Counted from the stretch's first letter, positions 42,453 through 52,063 are shown. The stretch is 64,000 nucleotides of DNA from Aquificota bacterium (GCA_013153635.1 JAADDZ010000014.1:130341-194340), one strand, 5' to 3'. The notes: generated from the letters alone by a model not told the origin. Made by a program: numbers and translations.

Positions 42453-43815
42453 TCTTAACCTCCTTTACTTCGAAGCAAACTAATTTAGCACTTTTTTCAT
42501 TGACAGGAAAATATCCTGAACGCTTATAACCAATAATCCACAATATTTTATCTCTAAAAACAAGAACTGGTATGCTTTCTCTCATATTTTTAGGTATCTT
42601 CAGTTCTATCATAACATCTTTTAGTTTCTTCTCTGTACTTTTACCAAACGGTAAAAATCTATCTCCTTCTCTTCTATTTCTTACTATGAACTCTTCATCA
42701 TTAGAAAAATCTGGTATATCAAAGCATACCATCTTTTTTTCATCTTTTAGATTTTTAATATTTCCTTTATCTACAATATAGGAATTTAACACTATACCTG
42801 CTTCCTTTATATATACAGACTGACCAACTTTAAATTTATACTCAAAATCCCTTTTTTCACTATCAGTTATAGATTTGATGAACAGTTTGTCGTACTCTTT
42901 TACAAGAGATACAGAATCGCTTATATAGATGGTTTTTGTACCTCCTTTTTTTATCATGTTCAAAATATCCAAAACAGTAGCATAAGATAGGTAAATCCCC
43001 GTTTTTTCATAGACCCATTTTTGGAGCAGTCTATAAAGGATAGGAGTTGGAATTTCCTTTGTATCTATGTAATCTTCATGTACATACATCTCAAAAAGTC
43101 TTTCTGCCTCTTTTTGTAGATATTCTTCGTCAAGAGATAAAAAATACGAAAGAACCATCAAAGAATTTTCTAAAGAAGGATTTATAAGTTTCATTTTTGG
43201 TATTACCAGTTTTCTTACTTTATTTCTTAGATAATCTAAAGATTCATTAGAAGAATCTGTTTTATACAGGATATTTTTCTCTTTTGCATATCTTTTTATC
43301 TCTTCTTTTAGGGCATAATACAAAGGTCTTACTATACGATTCTCTTTTGGTTTAAAACCTTTTACCCCTTTTTTGTTACCTTGTATAAACCATAAAGTCA
43401 TAGTTTCTGCTAAATCAGATAGATGATGACCTGTTGCTATTTTTTCTGCGTTGTATTTTTTTCTTATCTCTTCCAAAAAAGAGTATCTTACCTGCCTAGC
43501 TAAAAACTCTATAGATTTTTTTTCTCTTTGAGCCAAAGAATTAATATCTACTCTTAATATTTCTATTTTTAAGTTATGTTTTTGAGCAAATTCCCGACAA
43601 AAACGCTCTTCTTCGTCAGATTCTTTTCCTCTAAGCATATGGTTTATATGGGCAAGAATAATATCTGACAGACCTAGATACTCTTTAAATTTTAAAAGTA
43701 GATATGTTAAAACGGTAGAATCTACTCCACCAGAGAAAGCTACCACAACTTTATCATTTTTACTAAAAAGGGAAAAATCTGATTGAGCTTTTAAAAATTT
43801 TTTTTCTAAATCCAT
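42439..43815 (-). CDS. tilS: tRNA(Ile)-lysidine synthetase
   Basis: Converts C34 of tRNA-Ile(CAU) to lysidine so that it reads AUA. It has 458 residues from ATG 43815. A longer reading to 43854 would start inside the tRNA gene and is rejected. The PP-loop [14 protein letters not shown] and the HINHMLRG and [11 protein letters not shown] segments are present, followed by the TilS C-terminal domains. The start lies six bases after the tRNA 3' end and has no Shine-Dalgarno sequence, which is unusual for this window. Confidence 0.94.
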   Translation of the reverse strand: MDLEKKFLKAQSDFSLFSKNDKVVVAFSGGVDSTVLTYLLLKFKEYLGLSDIILAHINHMLRGKESDEEERFCREFAQKHNLKIEILRVDINSLAQREKKSIEFLARQVRYSFLEEIRKKYNAEKIATGHHLSDLAETMTLWFIQGNKKGVKGFKPKENRIVRPLYYALKEEIKRYAKEKNILYKTDSSNESLDYLRNKVRKLVIPKMKLINPSLENSLMVLSYFLSLDEEYLQKEAERLFEMYVHEDYIDTKEIPTPILYRLLQKWVYEKTGIYLSYATVLDILNMIKKGGTKTIYISDSVSLVKEYDKLFIKSITDSEKRDFEYKFKVGQSVYIKEAGIVLNSYIVDKGNIKNLKDEKKMVCFDIPDFSNDEEFIVRNRREGDRFLPFGKSTEKKLKDVMIELKIPKNMRESIPVLVFRDKILWIIGYKRSGYFPVNEKSAKLVCFEVKEVKNAVL

Positions 43816-43821
43816 TTTAAA

Positions 43822-43898
43822 TGGTGGCGGTAGGAGGATTCGAACCTCCGACACCGCGGATATGAGCCGCGTGCTCTAACCGACTGAGCTATACCGCC
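43822..43898 (-). tRNA. tRNA with CAU anticodon (elongator Met or Ile2)
   Basis: 77 bases including an encoded CCA. The acceptor stem GGCGGTA/TACCGCC is fully paired, so this is not the initiator tRNA. The anticodon stem CGCGG/CCGCG holds the loop CTCATAT with anticodon CAT. It lies between rpsT and tilS on the same strand. Because TilS acts on tRNA-Ile(CAU), the neighbour makes Ile2 worth testing, but sequence alone does not separate Met from Ile2 here. Confidence 0.93.
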
Positions 43899-43908
43899 AC
43901 TTTCAGTT

Positions 43909-44178
43909 TTATGAAGATTTTTTTGAGTTTACTAGTTTTGAAACTCTAGATATTCTTCTAGATGCTTCATTTTTTGGTATAGCACCTTTTGCCGCCGCTC
44001 TATATGCTAGCTTTTGGGCAAGGGGTAATAGATTTTCGGCTGTCTCAATGTCACCTTTTTTAAGTGCTTCACGAATCCTTTTTAGTGTAGTTTTCATTCT
44101 AGAGATATGATACCTATTTAACAATCTTCTCTTTTGAGACTGTCTTATTCTTTTCCTTGCGGATTTTGTATGAGCCAT
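43909..44178 (-). CDS. rpsT: 30S ribosomal protein S20
   Basis: Binds the 5' domain of 16S rRNA. It has 89 residues, strongly basic and helical: AHTKSARKRIRQSQKRRLLN near the start and YRAAAKGAIPKNEASRRISRVSKLVN at the end. Start ATG is preceded by AAGGAGG. It is followed after 10 bases by tRNA(CAU), then tilS and ftsH, and all four are probably in one transcript. Confidence 0.96.
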   Translation of the reverse strand: MAHTKSARKRIRQSQKRRLLNRYHISRMKTTLKRIREALKKGDIETAENLLPLAQKLAYRAAAKGAIPKNEASRRISRVSKLVNSKKSS

Positions 44179-44203
44179 AACTCCTCCTTGTGTGGTTTAA
44201 AAA

Positions 44204-44230
44204 TTTATAACCTATGGGTAATCTTGTCAA
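44204..44230 (-). promoter_or_regulatory. Promoter of the rpsT-tRNA-tilS-ftsH unit
   Basis: Minus-strand consensus TTGACA (44230-44225) followed by TATAAA (44209-44204) at 15 bases, or TAAATT at 17 bases, shortly before the rpsT start. Confidence 0.65.
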
Positions 44231-44257
44231 GAGACAGATATTATAATCCAAAATATC

Positions 44258-44286
44258 TTAACTTGTAAATATCATAAAAATATATT
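44258..44286 (+). promoter_or_regulatory. Promoter of the archaeal-type mat gene
   Basis: TTAACT (44258-44263), 17-base spacer, TATATT (44281-44286). The remaining leader of about 40 bases is too short for a SAM riboswitch and none is visible. Confidence 0.55.
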
Positions 44287-44327
44287 ATTGTATTTGTTTG
44301 TTTTAATTATCTTCGGAGGTCTTAAAC

Positions 44328-45530
44328 TTGGCAAACATTAATGTAGGAAGCCTTGATTTTCCAAAAGTAGCTAGCCAACCAGTAGAAATCGTTGAAAGAA
44401 AAGGAGTAGGACACCCAGATACTATCTGTGATGCTTTAGCAGAAGAACTATCTATAGCTTTATCAAAAATGTATATAGATGAATGTGGTGCTATTATGCA
44501 TCACAATGTAGACAAAGCTCTACTTATAGGTGGCGTAGCAGAACCTAGATTTAACGGTGGAATCATGATAGCCCCTATAAAAGTCTATCTTACTGGAAGA
44601 GCTTTAGACGAGATAAATGGAAAAAGACTGCCAGTTAGAGAGCTAGCGGTAGAAACTGCCCATAACTGGCTAAAAGACAATATCCCAAACTTAGATATAA
44701 CAAATCACATAATAATAGAACCAGAGTTAAGACCCGGAAGTAAAGACTTGGTAGAACTCTTTGAAAGATTTCAAAAAGAAGGAGAAGTACCTCTAGCAAA
44801 CGACACTTCATTTGGAGTAGGATATGCTCCTTTTGATGACACTGAAACGATAGTCTACGAATTAGAAAGAGCCTTGAATCATAAAGATTTTAAAAAAGAA
44901 CACCCGTATGTAGGAGAAGATATAAAAGTTATGGGCGTAAGAACTGAAGATTACATAAAGATAACAATAGCAATGGCTTTTGTAGACAAATATATTAGCT
45001 CTTTGAAAGACTACATAGAAAAAAAAGATATTGTGTCTAATTATGCATACTCTATAGCAAGAAAGCTAACAACCCATGAAGTAGATGTTTTTATAAATAC
45101 TGCAGATGACCCAGAAAACAACTCTGTATACATAACAGTTACAGGTACATCTGCCGAAGCTGGTGATGACGGAGAAGTAGGTAGAGGAAATAGAGTGAAT
45201 GGACTTATAACACCGTACAGACCAATGAGTCTAGAAGCGGCGGCAGGAAAAAATCCAGTAAGTCACATAGGAAAAATATACAATACTGCCGCAATGGACA
45301 TGGCAGAGAGAATCGTTGCAGAGTTTGAAGAAATAGATGAAGCTTATGTCTACCTTGTAAGTCAAATAGGAAAACCTATCACAGAGCCTCAAGTATGTGA
45401 TATAAAGCTAAGAACAAACAAGGATATTAAAACTTTAGAAGAAAAGGTAAAAAAGATAGCTCAAGAAGAGATTGAAAAATTACCTTCTACATGGAAAAAG
45501 TTTTTAAAAAGACATTTTAGAATTTATTAA
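44328..45530 (+). CDS. mat: S-adenosylmethionine synthetase, archaeal type
   Basis: Makes S-adenosylmethionine from methionine and ATP. The 400-residue protein matches the archaeal AdoMet synthetase family rather than bacterial MetK: it opens with [25 protein letters not shown] and has [47 protein letters not shown] (shown only as landmarks). Start is TTG 44328 with CGGAGGT upstream. Aquificota are known to use this form, which points to an old exchange with archaea. Confidence 0.94.
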   Translation: MANINVGSLDFPKVASQPVEIVERKGVGHPDTICDALAEELSIALSKMYIDECGAIMHHNVDKALLIGGVAEPRFNGGIMIAPIKVYLTGRALDEINGKRLPVRELAVETAHNWLKDNIPNLDITNHIIIEPELRPGSKDLVELFERFQKEGEVPLANDTSFGVGYAPFDDTETIVYELERALNHKDFKKEHPYVGEDIKVMGVRTEDYIKITIAMAFVDKYISSLKDYIEKKDIVSNYAYSIARKLTTHEVDVFINTADDPENNSVYITVTGTSAEAGDDGEVGRGNRVNGLITPYRPMSLEAAAGKNPVSHIGKIYNTAAMDMAERIVAEFEEIDEAYVYLVSQIGKPITEPQVCDIKLRTNKDIKTLEEKVKKIAQEEIEKLPSTWKKFLKRHFRIY

Positions 45531-45538
45531 GTTCCCTT

Positions 45539-46645
45539 ATGATAGAAGGGTTATATATCCATATCCCCTTTTGTAATACGAAATGTCCTTACTGTGATTT
45601 TGTTTCTTTTGTAAATGAAGATAAATCTATCATAAAAAAGTACATAGATACGCTAAAAAAAGAGTTAAATTTATATCTTGAAAAAGAGTTAAATTTTAGA
45701 CTAAAGACTATATATTTTGGAGGAGGTACTCCCTCCTTAATAGAGCCAGAATACATAAAAGACCTTATAGAATTCATAAAAAATAACATAAAGCACGAAT
45801 CTTCTATAGAAATAACCGTAGAATGTAATCCAGAAACTTATAGATACCAACAGTTTAAAATCTTAAAAGATGCAAAAGTCAACAGAATAAGCATAGGAAA
45901 CCAGTCATTTTTAAAGAAGAATCTACAAGTTCTTGGAAGAAAACATAAACCAGAAGATACTATTGAGATGATATACTCTGCAGTAGATTCTGGAATAGAT
46001 AACATAAATTTAGACCTTATATACGCAATACCAAACCAAACTACAGATGAATTAGAATTTGACCTAAAAAGGTATACAACCCTTCCAATCACCCACATAT
46101 CTGCGTATATGCTTACAGCTTACGAAAATACTGTATTTGGTGAGTTGGTTCAAAACAACCGTTTAACACTGCCAGATGAAGAGCTATCTAGTAAAATGTT
46201 TTTTCTAATAGACAGATTTTTGGAACACAACGGTTTTGAACGGTACGAGCTGTCTAACTGGTCGAAAAAAGGATACCAATGTAAACACAACCAAGGATAC
46301 TGGAATCACAAAGAGTTTTTAGGCATAGGAGTATCTGCATGGTCTTTTATAAAAAATAAACGATTCGGTAACGAAAAAAATTTTCAAAAATATATAGACT
46401 CTCTAAAAGAAAACAAACTTCCCATCAGCTTTGAAGAAACCTTAAACGATACAGAATTTGAAAAAGAAAAAATCTTTTTAGGTCTTAGGACAAGTAGGGG
46501 TATTCCCAAAAATATCATAAAACATGAGGAAAAAATAGTAGAGCTACAAAAAAATGGATACATAAAAGTCCTAGATGATAAAATTTCCTTAACCCCTAGA
46601 GGACTTATGGTTATAAACCAGATAGTAAAATTTTTAATAGATTAG
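45539..46645 (+). CDS. hemW: HemW-like radical SAM protein (coproporphyrinogen oxidase-like)
   Basis: 368 residues. LYIHIPFCNTKCPYCDFVSF carries the CxxxCxxC iron-sulfur motif followed by the Asp-Phe typical of HemW; IYFGGGTPSLIEPEYI and NLDLIYAIPNQT are also present. The C-terminal domain is shortened and lacks clear HemN-only features. HemW is thought to be a heme chaperone rather than a coproporphyrinogen dehydrogenase. It starts 8 bases after mat, so the two are probably co-transcribed. Confidence 0.88.
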   Translation: MIEGLYIHIPFCNTKCPYCDFVSFVNEDKSIIKKYIDTLKKELNLYLEKELNFRLKTIYFGGGTPSLIEPEYIKDLIEFIKNNIKHESSIEITVECNPETYRYQQFKILKDAKVNRISIGNQSFLKKNLQVLGRKHKPEDTIEMIYSAVDSGIDNINLDLIYAIPNQTTDELEFDLKRYTTLPITHISAYMLTAYENTVFGELVQNNRLTLPDEELSSKMFFLIDRFLEHNGFERYELSNWSKKGYQCKHNQGYWNHKEFLGIGVSAWSFIKNKRFGNEKNFQKYIDSLKENKLPISFEETLNDTEFEKEKIFLGLRTSRGIPKNIIKHEEKIVELQKNGYIKVLDDKISLTPRGLMVINQIVKFLID

Positions 46646-46663
46646 TTATATGAGGAAACAGAT

Positions 46664-47266
46664 ATGAAAATACTAATGATTGACAACTATGATTCATTTA
46701 CCTACAACATCGTTCAGTATCTATTTGAACTAGGAGCAGATGTAATAGTTAAAAGAAACGATGAAATCAAAATCCAAGAGATAAAGGATTTACCAAATCT
46801 TAATGCAATCGTTATATCACCGGGACCCTGTACCCCAAATGAAGCTGGAATATCAGTAGAAGTTATAAAAACATACAAAGGTAAATATCCTATCCTTGGA
46901 GTGTGTTTAGGACATCAATCAATAGGAACAGCCTTTGGCGCCAAAATAATAAAAGCAAAATGCCTAATGCATGGAAAAACCTCAAAAATCTATCACAACA
47001 GAGAAAATCTATTCAAAGGTATCCCCTCTCCCTTTGAAGCGGTGAGATACCACTCCTTAGTCATAGACGAGAAAACCTTACCTCAAAATATAAAAATAAC
47101 CGCAAGAAGCGAAGATAACGAAATAATGGCAATAGAACACAAAGAATATCCAATATGGGGAGTTCAATTTCACCCAGAATCAGTACTCACAAGATATGGA
47201 AAAAAGCTCCTAAAAAACTATCTAGAACTCGTAAAAAAAACTAAACACAATTTTCAAAAATCATAA
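46664..47266 (+). CDS. Glutamine amidotransferase of anthranilate / aminodeoxychorismate synthase
   Basis: 200 residues, class I glutamine amidotransferase. ILMIDNYDSFTYNIVQYL opens the protein; the nucleophile cysteine lies in ILGVCLGHQSIG, and the His-Glu pair in WGVQFHPESVL. It supplies ammonia for either tryptophan (TrpG) or folate (PabA) synthesis; many bacteria use one protein for both, and no partner subunit gene is close enough to decide. Its last 26 bases overlap the convergent metallo-hydrolase gene. Confidence 0.92.
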   Translation: MKILMIDNYDSFTYNIVQYLFELGADVIVKRNDEIKIQEIKDLPNLNAIVISPGPCTPNEAGISVEVIKTYKGKYPILGVCLGHQSIGTAFGAKIIKAKCLMHGKTSKIYHNRENLFKGIPSPFEAVRYHSLVIDEKTLPQNIKITARSEDNEIMAIEHKEYPIWGVQFHPESVLTRYGKKLLKNYLELVKKTKHNFQKS

Positions 47267-48125
47267 TTTGATTTGGCTCTATTATAAAAGCTCTAGAAGA
47301 CATACCCTTTTTTTCTATCTCCTCTTTAAAATACTTTAAAGGAGCTTCTATCTTTACAAACTTAGGAATGGTATGAAAAGTAGCATAATGAATAGGTATG
47401 ATAAACTCTGCCTTTAACTCTACAAAAGCTTGAACCGCCTCCCAAGGACTCATATGTACATTTTTCAAAAATAAAGTAGGTTCATACCCACCCACAGGTA
47501 ACAGAGCAATCTCAATTTTATGACTCCTCCCAATCTCCCTAAATCCTTCGAAATAAGCGGTATCCCCTCCAAAATAAAAACTCTTATCTCCTATTTCAAA
47601 ATAATAACTAACTGTTTCAGTATTTGGGAAAAGTATAGACCTACCTTTATTATGTTTAACTGGAAGAGCATGAATCTTAATATTGCTATCTTGATACTCA
47701 TCAAAGAGCTTTAACTCCCTTATATGTGAAAATTTAGTCATTCCAAATACTGCTTTTACATTTTCAGGAACGATAACTTTAGCACCTCTCTTTAATCGCC
47801 TTAGAGTTCTCATATCAAGATGGTCATAATGAGCATGAGAGATAAGTATATAATCCATTTCAGGAAGTAAATCAGGTCTAAGAGCTGGTTTTTGTCTCCT
47901 TATCCCAAAGATATGAGGACTTAAAAAAGGGTCTGTAAGAACCTTGACCCCTTTATAAAAGATAAAAAACGTAGAATGTCCCAAATTCGCCACAAAATCT
48001 AAACCATGATTTAGAGCATAGATTATCTCTCGATAAATAAAACTTTTCTCATCTAAAAAAAACCTTTTATGTAATCTATAATCCTTTACTCTTTGCCTCT
48101 TCCCAAAGTCTATCCATCTCTTCAA
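47241..48125 (-). CDS. Metallo-beta-lactamase-fold hydrolase
   Basis: 294 residues with the zinc signature LISHAHYDHLDMRTLRRL (HxHxDH), a later FYFGGDTAYFEGF and the final IPIHYATF. It resembles the UlaG/NAPE-PLD-like branch of the fold, so a phosphodiester or lactone substrate is possible but not known. The start overlaps mazG by 50 bases, so the first codons are uncertain; the conserved part begins near residue 45 (GHSTFFI). Confidence 0.85.
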   Translation of the reverse strand: MKRWIDFGKRQRVKDYRLHKRFFLDEKSFIYREIIYALNHGLDFVANLGHSTFFIFYKGVKVLTDPFLSPHIFGIRRQKPALRPDLLPEMDYILISHAHYDHLDMRTLRRLKRGAKVIVPENVKAVFGMTKFSHIRELKLFDEYQDSNIKIHALPVKHNKGRSILFPNTETVSYYFEIGDKSFYFGGDTAYFEGFREIGRSHKIEIALLPVGGYEPTLFLKNVHMSPWEAVQAFVELKAEFIIPIHYATFHTIPKFVKIEAPLKYFKEEIEKKGMSSRAFIIEPNQIMIFENCV

Positions 48126-48861
48126 GACTCATCTCCTCAAGACTTTTATTTTGTTCTTTTGCCTTTTTCTCAATATACTGAAATCTCCTTATAGTCCTAT
48201 CTATAGCCTCATGTAGAGCCTCCTCCGGGTCTATACCAGTTAACCTGCCCAAATTAGTAACCGCAATCAGTATATCCCCAAGCTCATGCTTCATCTCTTC
48301 TTTTGATTTTGCCTCTTTAAACTCTTGTATCTCTTCCTCTATCTTCTCTAAAACCTGCTCAATCCTTTCCCAATCAAAACCAACCTTTCTCATTCTATCT
48401 TGTACCTTTACCGCTCTAATCAAAGCAGGCATTCTTCTAGGAATTCCATCAAATATAGACTCTCTTTTTTCCTCTTCTTGTTTTATTTTATGCCACTGAT
48501 TCAAAACCTCACTAGTAGAGCTTACATCTTTATCCCCAAAAACATGAGGGTGTCTCCTTATCAATTTTTCAATAAGATGATTAATAACATCATTAATATC
48601 AAAAGCTCCTTCATCTTTCTTTATCTGGGCATGGAAGACAACCTGAAGTAAAACATCACCAAGCTCTTCCAACATAGCTGTATCATCATTCTTCTCTATC
48701 GCCTCCAAAAGCTCATATGCCTCTTCTATAAGATTATTTTTGATAGTTTGATTTGTTTGCTCCCTATCCCACGGACATTCTCTTCTTAGTTTCTCTACTA
48801 TATCTACCAACCTCTGGAAATTTTTACCTTCCTCTCTACAGTCTTGATACATCTCCTCCAT
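48076..48861 (-). CDS. mazG: MazG nucleoside triphosphate pyrophosphohydrolase
   Basis: 261 residues with two MazG helical domains. The first has LRRECPWDREQTNQTIKNNLIEEAYELLEAI and EELGDVLLQVVFHAQI; the second has EEIQEFKEAKSKEEMKHELGDILIAVTNLGRL. The ExxE(x12)ExxD metal ligands are visible in both. It removes non-canonical or excess NTPs and can lower ppGpp levels. It is divergent from the ATP synthase operon. Confidence 0.94.
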   Translation of the reverse strand: MEEMYQDCREEGKNFQRLVDIVEKLRRECPWDREQTNQTIKNNLIEEAYELLEAIEKNDDTAMLEELGDVLLQVVFHAQIKKDEGAFDINDVINHLIEKLIRRHPHVFGDKDVSSTSEVLNQWHKIKQEEEKRESIFDGIPRRMPALIRAVKVQDRMRKVGFDWERIEQVLEKIEEEIQEFKEAKSKEEMKHELGDILIAVTNLGRLTGIDPEEALHEAIDRTIRRFQYIEKKAKEQNKSLEEMSLEEMDRLWEEAKSKGL

Positions 48862-48919
48862 TTATCAATCCTCCTTTAATAAATAAAGATATTAGAATTT
48901 ATACTCTATAGTTTTTGAA

Positions 48920-48948
48920 TTCAAAATTTTTCTTTGATATGATATATT
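48920..48948 (+). promoter_or_regulatory. Promoter of the ATP synthase operon
   Basis: TTCAAA (48920-48925), 17-base spacer, TATATT (48943-48948) in the extended -10 context TATGATATATT, 39 bases before the first start. Confidence 0.65.
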
Positions 48949-48987
48949 ATTAGAGCTTTTGTACGAGCATAAACAGGAGGAAAGGCA

Positions 48988-49425
48988 TTGGTTCATGTAA
49001 TTCCAGACATTACTATCTTTGTACAATTAGTACTATTTTTGATATTTATGGTAGTTATGAAAAAAGTATACTTTGACCCATATCTAGAGGGGCTACAAGA
49101 AAGAGAAGAAACTATAGAGAAACTATTCAAAGAAGCAGAAGAAAACAACCAAAAAACCCAAGAGATACTAGAAGAAGTTAACAAAATACTAGAACAAGTA
49201 AAAGCAGAATCCAAAAAGGTACTTGACGAAGCAAGAAAAGAAACAAACGAACAAGTTGCGGCAATTCTAAAAAAAGCCCAAGAAGAAGCTGAAAAAGAGA
49301 TAGAAGATGCAAGAAAAGAAGTAGAAAGAGTAGTAGAGATAGAGAAGAAAACTATGGACGTAATAATTAAAAAACTAGCAGAAGAAATCGTACAGAAAAT
49401 ACTTCCAAAGGAGAAAGCCGCATGA
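48988..49425 (+). CDS. ATP synthase F0 subunit b'
   Basis: 145 residues. One membrane segment near the N-terminus (ITIFVQLVLFLIFMVVMKKVYF, about 7-28) is followed by a long charged helix rich in Glu/Lys, the peripheral stalk of F0F1. It is the first of two b-type genes, which together make the heterodimeric b/b' stalk known from photosynthetic and other bacteria. Start is TTG 48988 with AGGAGG upstream. It overlaps the next gene by 4 bases. Confidence 0.88.
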   Translation: MVHVIPDITIFVQLVLFLIFMVVMKKVYFDPYLEGLQEREETIEKLFKEAEENNQKTQEILEEVNKILEQVKAESKKVLDEARKETNEQVAAILKKAQEEAEKEIEDARKEVERVVEIEKKTMDVIIKKLAEEIVQKILPKEKAA

Positions 49426-49973
49426 AAAAAAGCCTAATTACAATAACATTAGGTATTTCTATACTATTAGTAGATTACAGCTTTGCCTCTGGAGACTTGG
49501 TAAATCCAAAATCTCTATTTTGGAAAGGGGTAAACACCCTACTTATGCTGGCGATTCTTTACTTTGTAGCATGGAAGTTTATAAAAAAATTCTTCTTAGA
49601 TAGAAGAGAAAGTATAAAAAACATAGTGGAAGAAGCTAAAAAAGCTAGAGATGATAGTAGAAAAGCCCTAGAAGAAGCTAATCAAAAACTAGAAGAAGCA
49701 AAATATAAACTAGAAGAAAGTCTAAAAATAGCAGAAGAAACTGCAAAACTAGAAAGAGAACAAGCCCTAAAAGAAGCAAAAGAAATAGCAGAAAGAATAA
49801 AAAAACAGGCAAAAGAAGCAGTCCTAATAGAAATAAAAAGAGGAGAACAAGAACTAAAAAAATATGCAGTTCAAAAAGCTCTCGAAATATCAGAACAACT
49901 CCTAAAACAAAACATAAACCCTCAAGTGAACAAAGCTATACTAGAAGAAACTCTTAAAAAACTGGAGGCATAA
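49422..49973 (+). CDS. atpF: ATP synthase F0 subunit b
   Basis: 183 residues. Two hydrophobic stretches open the protein: KKSLITITLGISILLVDYSF, resembling a signal peptide, then the anchor NTLLMLAILYFVAWKFI (about 37-53). A long coiled helix follows (DRRESIKNIVEEAKKARDD and on). It pairs with the b' protein in the stator. The signal-like N-terminus is unusual for E. coli-type b but is seen in other Aquificota-like and epsilon-proteobacterial forms. Confidence 0.88.
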   Translation: MKKSLITITLGISILLVDYSFASGDLVNPKSLFWKGVNTLLMLAILYFVAWKFIKKFFLDRRESIKNIVEEAKKARDDSRKALEEANQKLEEAKYKLEESLKIAEETAKLEREQALKEAKEIAERIKKQAKEAVLIEIKRGEQELKKYAVQKALEISEQLLKQNINPQVNKAILEETLKKLEA

Positions 49974-49975
49974 GG

Positions 49976-50524
49976 GTGAAAGTAGATAAAAAAGTACTAA
50001 AAAGAGTGACAAAAATACTCCTAAACAAAGTACCTAAAGAAGAAGAAGTTATACTAAAAGTACTAAAAGACCTAGAGATTATATCAGCCTTGTACAAAAA
50101 AAGCACTGAATTTAGAAACCTTATCCTAAGTCCATCTATAGAACTGCAAACCAAAGAAAAGATACTAAATCAGCTTTTTCAAGAACTAAAAATAAACGAC
50201 ATAGTAAAGCAAGCTGTATTTTACCTAGTAAAAATAGGAAAAGGAAACATTATAAAAGAGCTAGACAAATCTTTCAAATTTGAAGTAGAGAGATTTTTTG
50301 CTACAGTACAAGGAGAAATCATAACAGCGTATCCATTAGAAGAATCTTACATAAACAAAATAAAAAACCTCGTTGAGAAACGAATAGGCAAAAAAGTAGA
50401 ATTTGAAATAAAAGAAGACAAATCCCTAATAGGTGGAGTAGTAGTAAAAGCAGGTAGTTATGTACTAGACGCATCTATCAGATTTTTTATCAAAAAACTT
50501 CAGCAACAATTAACACAAGTTTAA
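49976..50524 (+). CDS. atpH: ATP synthase F1 subunit delta
   Basis: 182 residues, joining the peripheral stalk to the alpha3beta3 head. The N-terminal helical domain is KRVTKILLNKVPKEEEVILKVLKDLEIISALYKKS and the C-terminal signature is EFEIKEDKSLIGGVVVKAGSYVLDASIRFFIKKLQQQL (the conserved GG-V-x-x-G-x6-D-x-S). Start is GTG 49976, two bases after atpF. Confidence 0.93.
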   Translation: MKVDKKVLKRVTKILLNKVPKEEEVILKVLKDLEIISALYKKSTEFRNLILSPSIELQTKEKILNQLFQELKINDIVKQAVFYLVKIGKGNIIKELDKSFKFEVERFFATVQGEIITAYPLEESYINKIKNLVEKRIGKKVEFEIKEDKSLIGGVVVKAGSYVLDASIRFFIKKLQQQLTQV

Positions 50525-50536
50525 AGGAGGTAAAGA

Positions 50537-52051
50537 ATGTCAATAATAAGAGCAGATGAAGTAGCAGAAATATTAAAAAAACAGCTACAAGAGTTTGAAG
50601 TCTCTGCCGAGTTAGAAGAAGTAGGAACAGTTATCCAAGTGGGAGATGGAGTAGCAAGAGTATACGGACTAGAAAAGTCTGTAGCAGGAGAGATGTTAGA
50701 ATTTGAAAACGGTGTAACAGGAGTTGTATTTAACCTAGAAGAAGATAACGTAGGTGCAGTTCTCCTTGGAGAAGAATCACTGATAAAAGAAGGTTCTATA
50801 GTTAAAAGAACAGGAAAAATACTTGAAGTGCCTGTAGGAAAAGGACTATTAGGGAGAGTAGTTGATGGACTTGGAAGACCTATAGATGGAAAAGGACCCA
50901 TAGAAGATATAGCCTACTACTCCCCTGTAGAAAAAATCGCTCCGGGAGTCGTAGCAAGAAAATCTGTTCATGAGCCTCTCCAAACAGGAATAAAAGCTAT
51001 AGATGCAATGATTCCAATTGGGAGAGGGCAAAGAGAACTGATAATCGGGGATAGAGCTACTGGAAAGACAACTATCGCTATAGATACAATACTAAATCAA
51101 AAAGAAGAGAATGTTTTTTGTGTATATGTAGCTGTAGGTCAAAAAAGAGCGCAAGTTAGAAGAGTGGTAGAGATACTCCAGCAAAATGGAGCAATGGAGT
51201 ATACAGTAGTGGTTGCGGCTACTGCGTCTGAACCTGCAACAATGCAGTATATAGCTCCATTCGTTGGTTGTACCATTGGAGAATACTTTAGAGATAACGG
51301 CATGCACGCCTTAGTTATATATGACGACCTTTCAAAACATGCACAAGCATACAGACAGCTATCTCTACTACTTAGAAGACCTCCCGGTAGGGAAGCTTAT
51401 CCCGGTGATGTATTTTACCTCCACTCAAGACTCTTAGAAAGAGCGGCTAAACTAAACGATGAGCTTGGTGCAGGTTCACTAACAGCATTACCAATCATTG
51501 AGACTCAAGCTGGAGACGTTGCGGCTTATATACCTACAAACGTAATATCCATAACAGACGGACAGATTTTCTTAGAAACAGACCTATTTAACAAAGGGAT
51601 AAGACCCGCTATTAACGTAGGTCTATCAGTATCAAGGGTTGGTGGTGCGGCTCAAATAAAAGCTATGAAACAAGTAGCAGGAACTCTAAGGCTAGAATTA
51701 GCCCAATTTAGAGAGCTAGAAGCTTTTGTTCAATTTGCATCAGAATTAGATAAAGCAACACAACAACAGATAGCCCGGGGACAAAGAATGGTTGAACTCC
51801 TAAAACAACCTCCTAACAAACCAATCCCTGTAGAAAAACAAGTAGCTATCATATATGCAGGAGTTAATGGATACCTAGATGATGTTCCCGTTGAATCAAT
51901 ACAAAAATTTGAACAGGAGTTTTATGTATTCCTTGATACTGAACACCCAGAAATCCTAGAGTTAATCAAAGTAGAAAAAGTACTAACTGACGACATCAAA
52001 GCAAAATTAGACATGGCAATAAAAGAATTCAAGCAAAAGGTAGCTTTCTAA
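50537..52051 (+). CDS. atpA: ATP synthase F1 subunit alpha
   Basis: 504 residues, the regulatory nucleotide-binding subunit. P-loop GDRATGKT, the [11 protein letters not shown]-like [34 protein letters not shown] and the arginine-finger region [16 protein letters not shown] are all intact. AAGGAGGT precedes the ATG. Its position between delta and gamma is standard for F-type operons. Confidence 0.97.
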   Translation: MSIIRADEVAEILKKQLQEFEVSAELEEVGTVIQVGDGVARVYGLEKSVAGEMLEFENGVTGVVFNLEEDNVGAVLLGEESLIKEGSIVKRTGKILEVPVGKGLLGRVVDGLGRPIDGKGPIEDIAYYSPVEKIAPGVVARKSVHEPLQTGIKAIDAMIPIGRGQRELIIGDRATGKTTIAIDTILNQKEENVFCVYVAVGQKRAQVRRVVEILQQNGAMEYTVVVAATASEPATMQYIAPFVGCTIGEYFRDNGMHALVIYDDLSKHAQAYRQLSLLLRRPPGREAYPGDVFYLHSRLLERAAKLNDELGAGSLTALPIIETQAGDVAAYIPTNVISITDGQIFLETDLFNKGIRPAINVGLSVSRVGGAAQIKAMKQVAGTLRLELAQFRELEAFVQFASELDKATQQQIARGQRMVELLKQPPNKPIPVEKQVAIIYAGVNGYLDDVPVESIQKFEQEFYVFLDTEHPEILELIKVEKVLTDDIKAKLDMAIKEFKQKVAF

Positions 52052-52063
52052 GAGAGGTAAAAA

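Noticed and set aside
43816-43854. Longer N-terminus for tilS
   Set aside because: These codons lie within the tRNA(CAU) gene; the TilS family sequence begins after ATG 43815.
43822-43898. Initiator tRNA (fMet)
   Set aside because: The 1-72 pair is G-C and the anticodon stem lacks the three G-C pairs in initiator arrangement, so it is not an initiator.
44179-44327. SAM riboswitch before the mat gene
   Set aside because: The leader after the predicted promoter is about 40 bases with no stem arrangement of any SAM riboswitch class.
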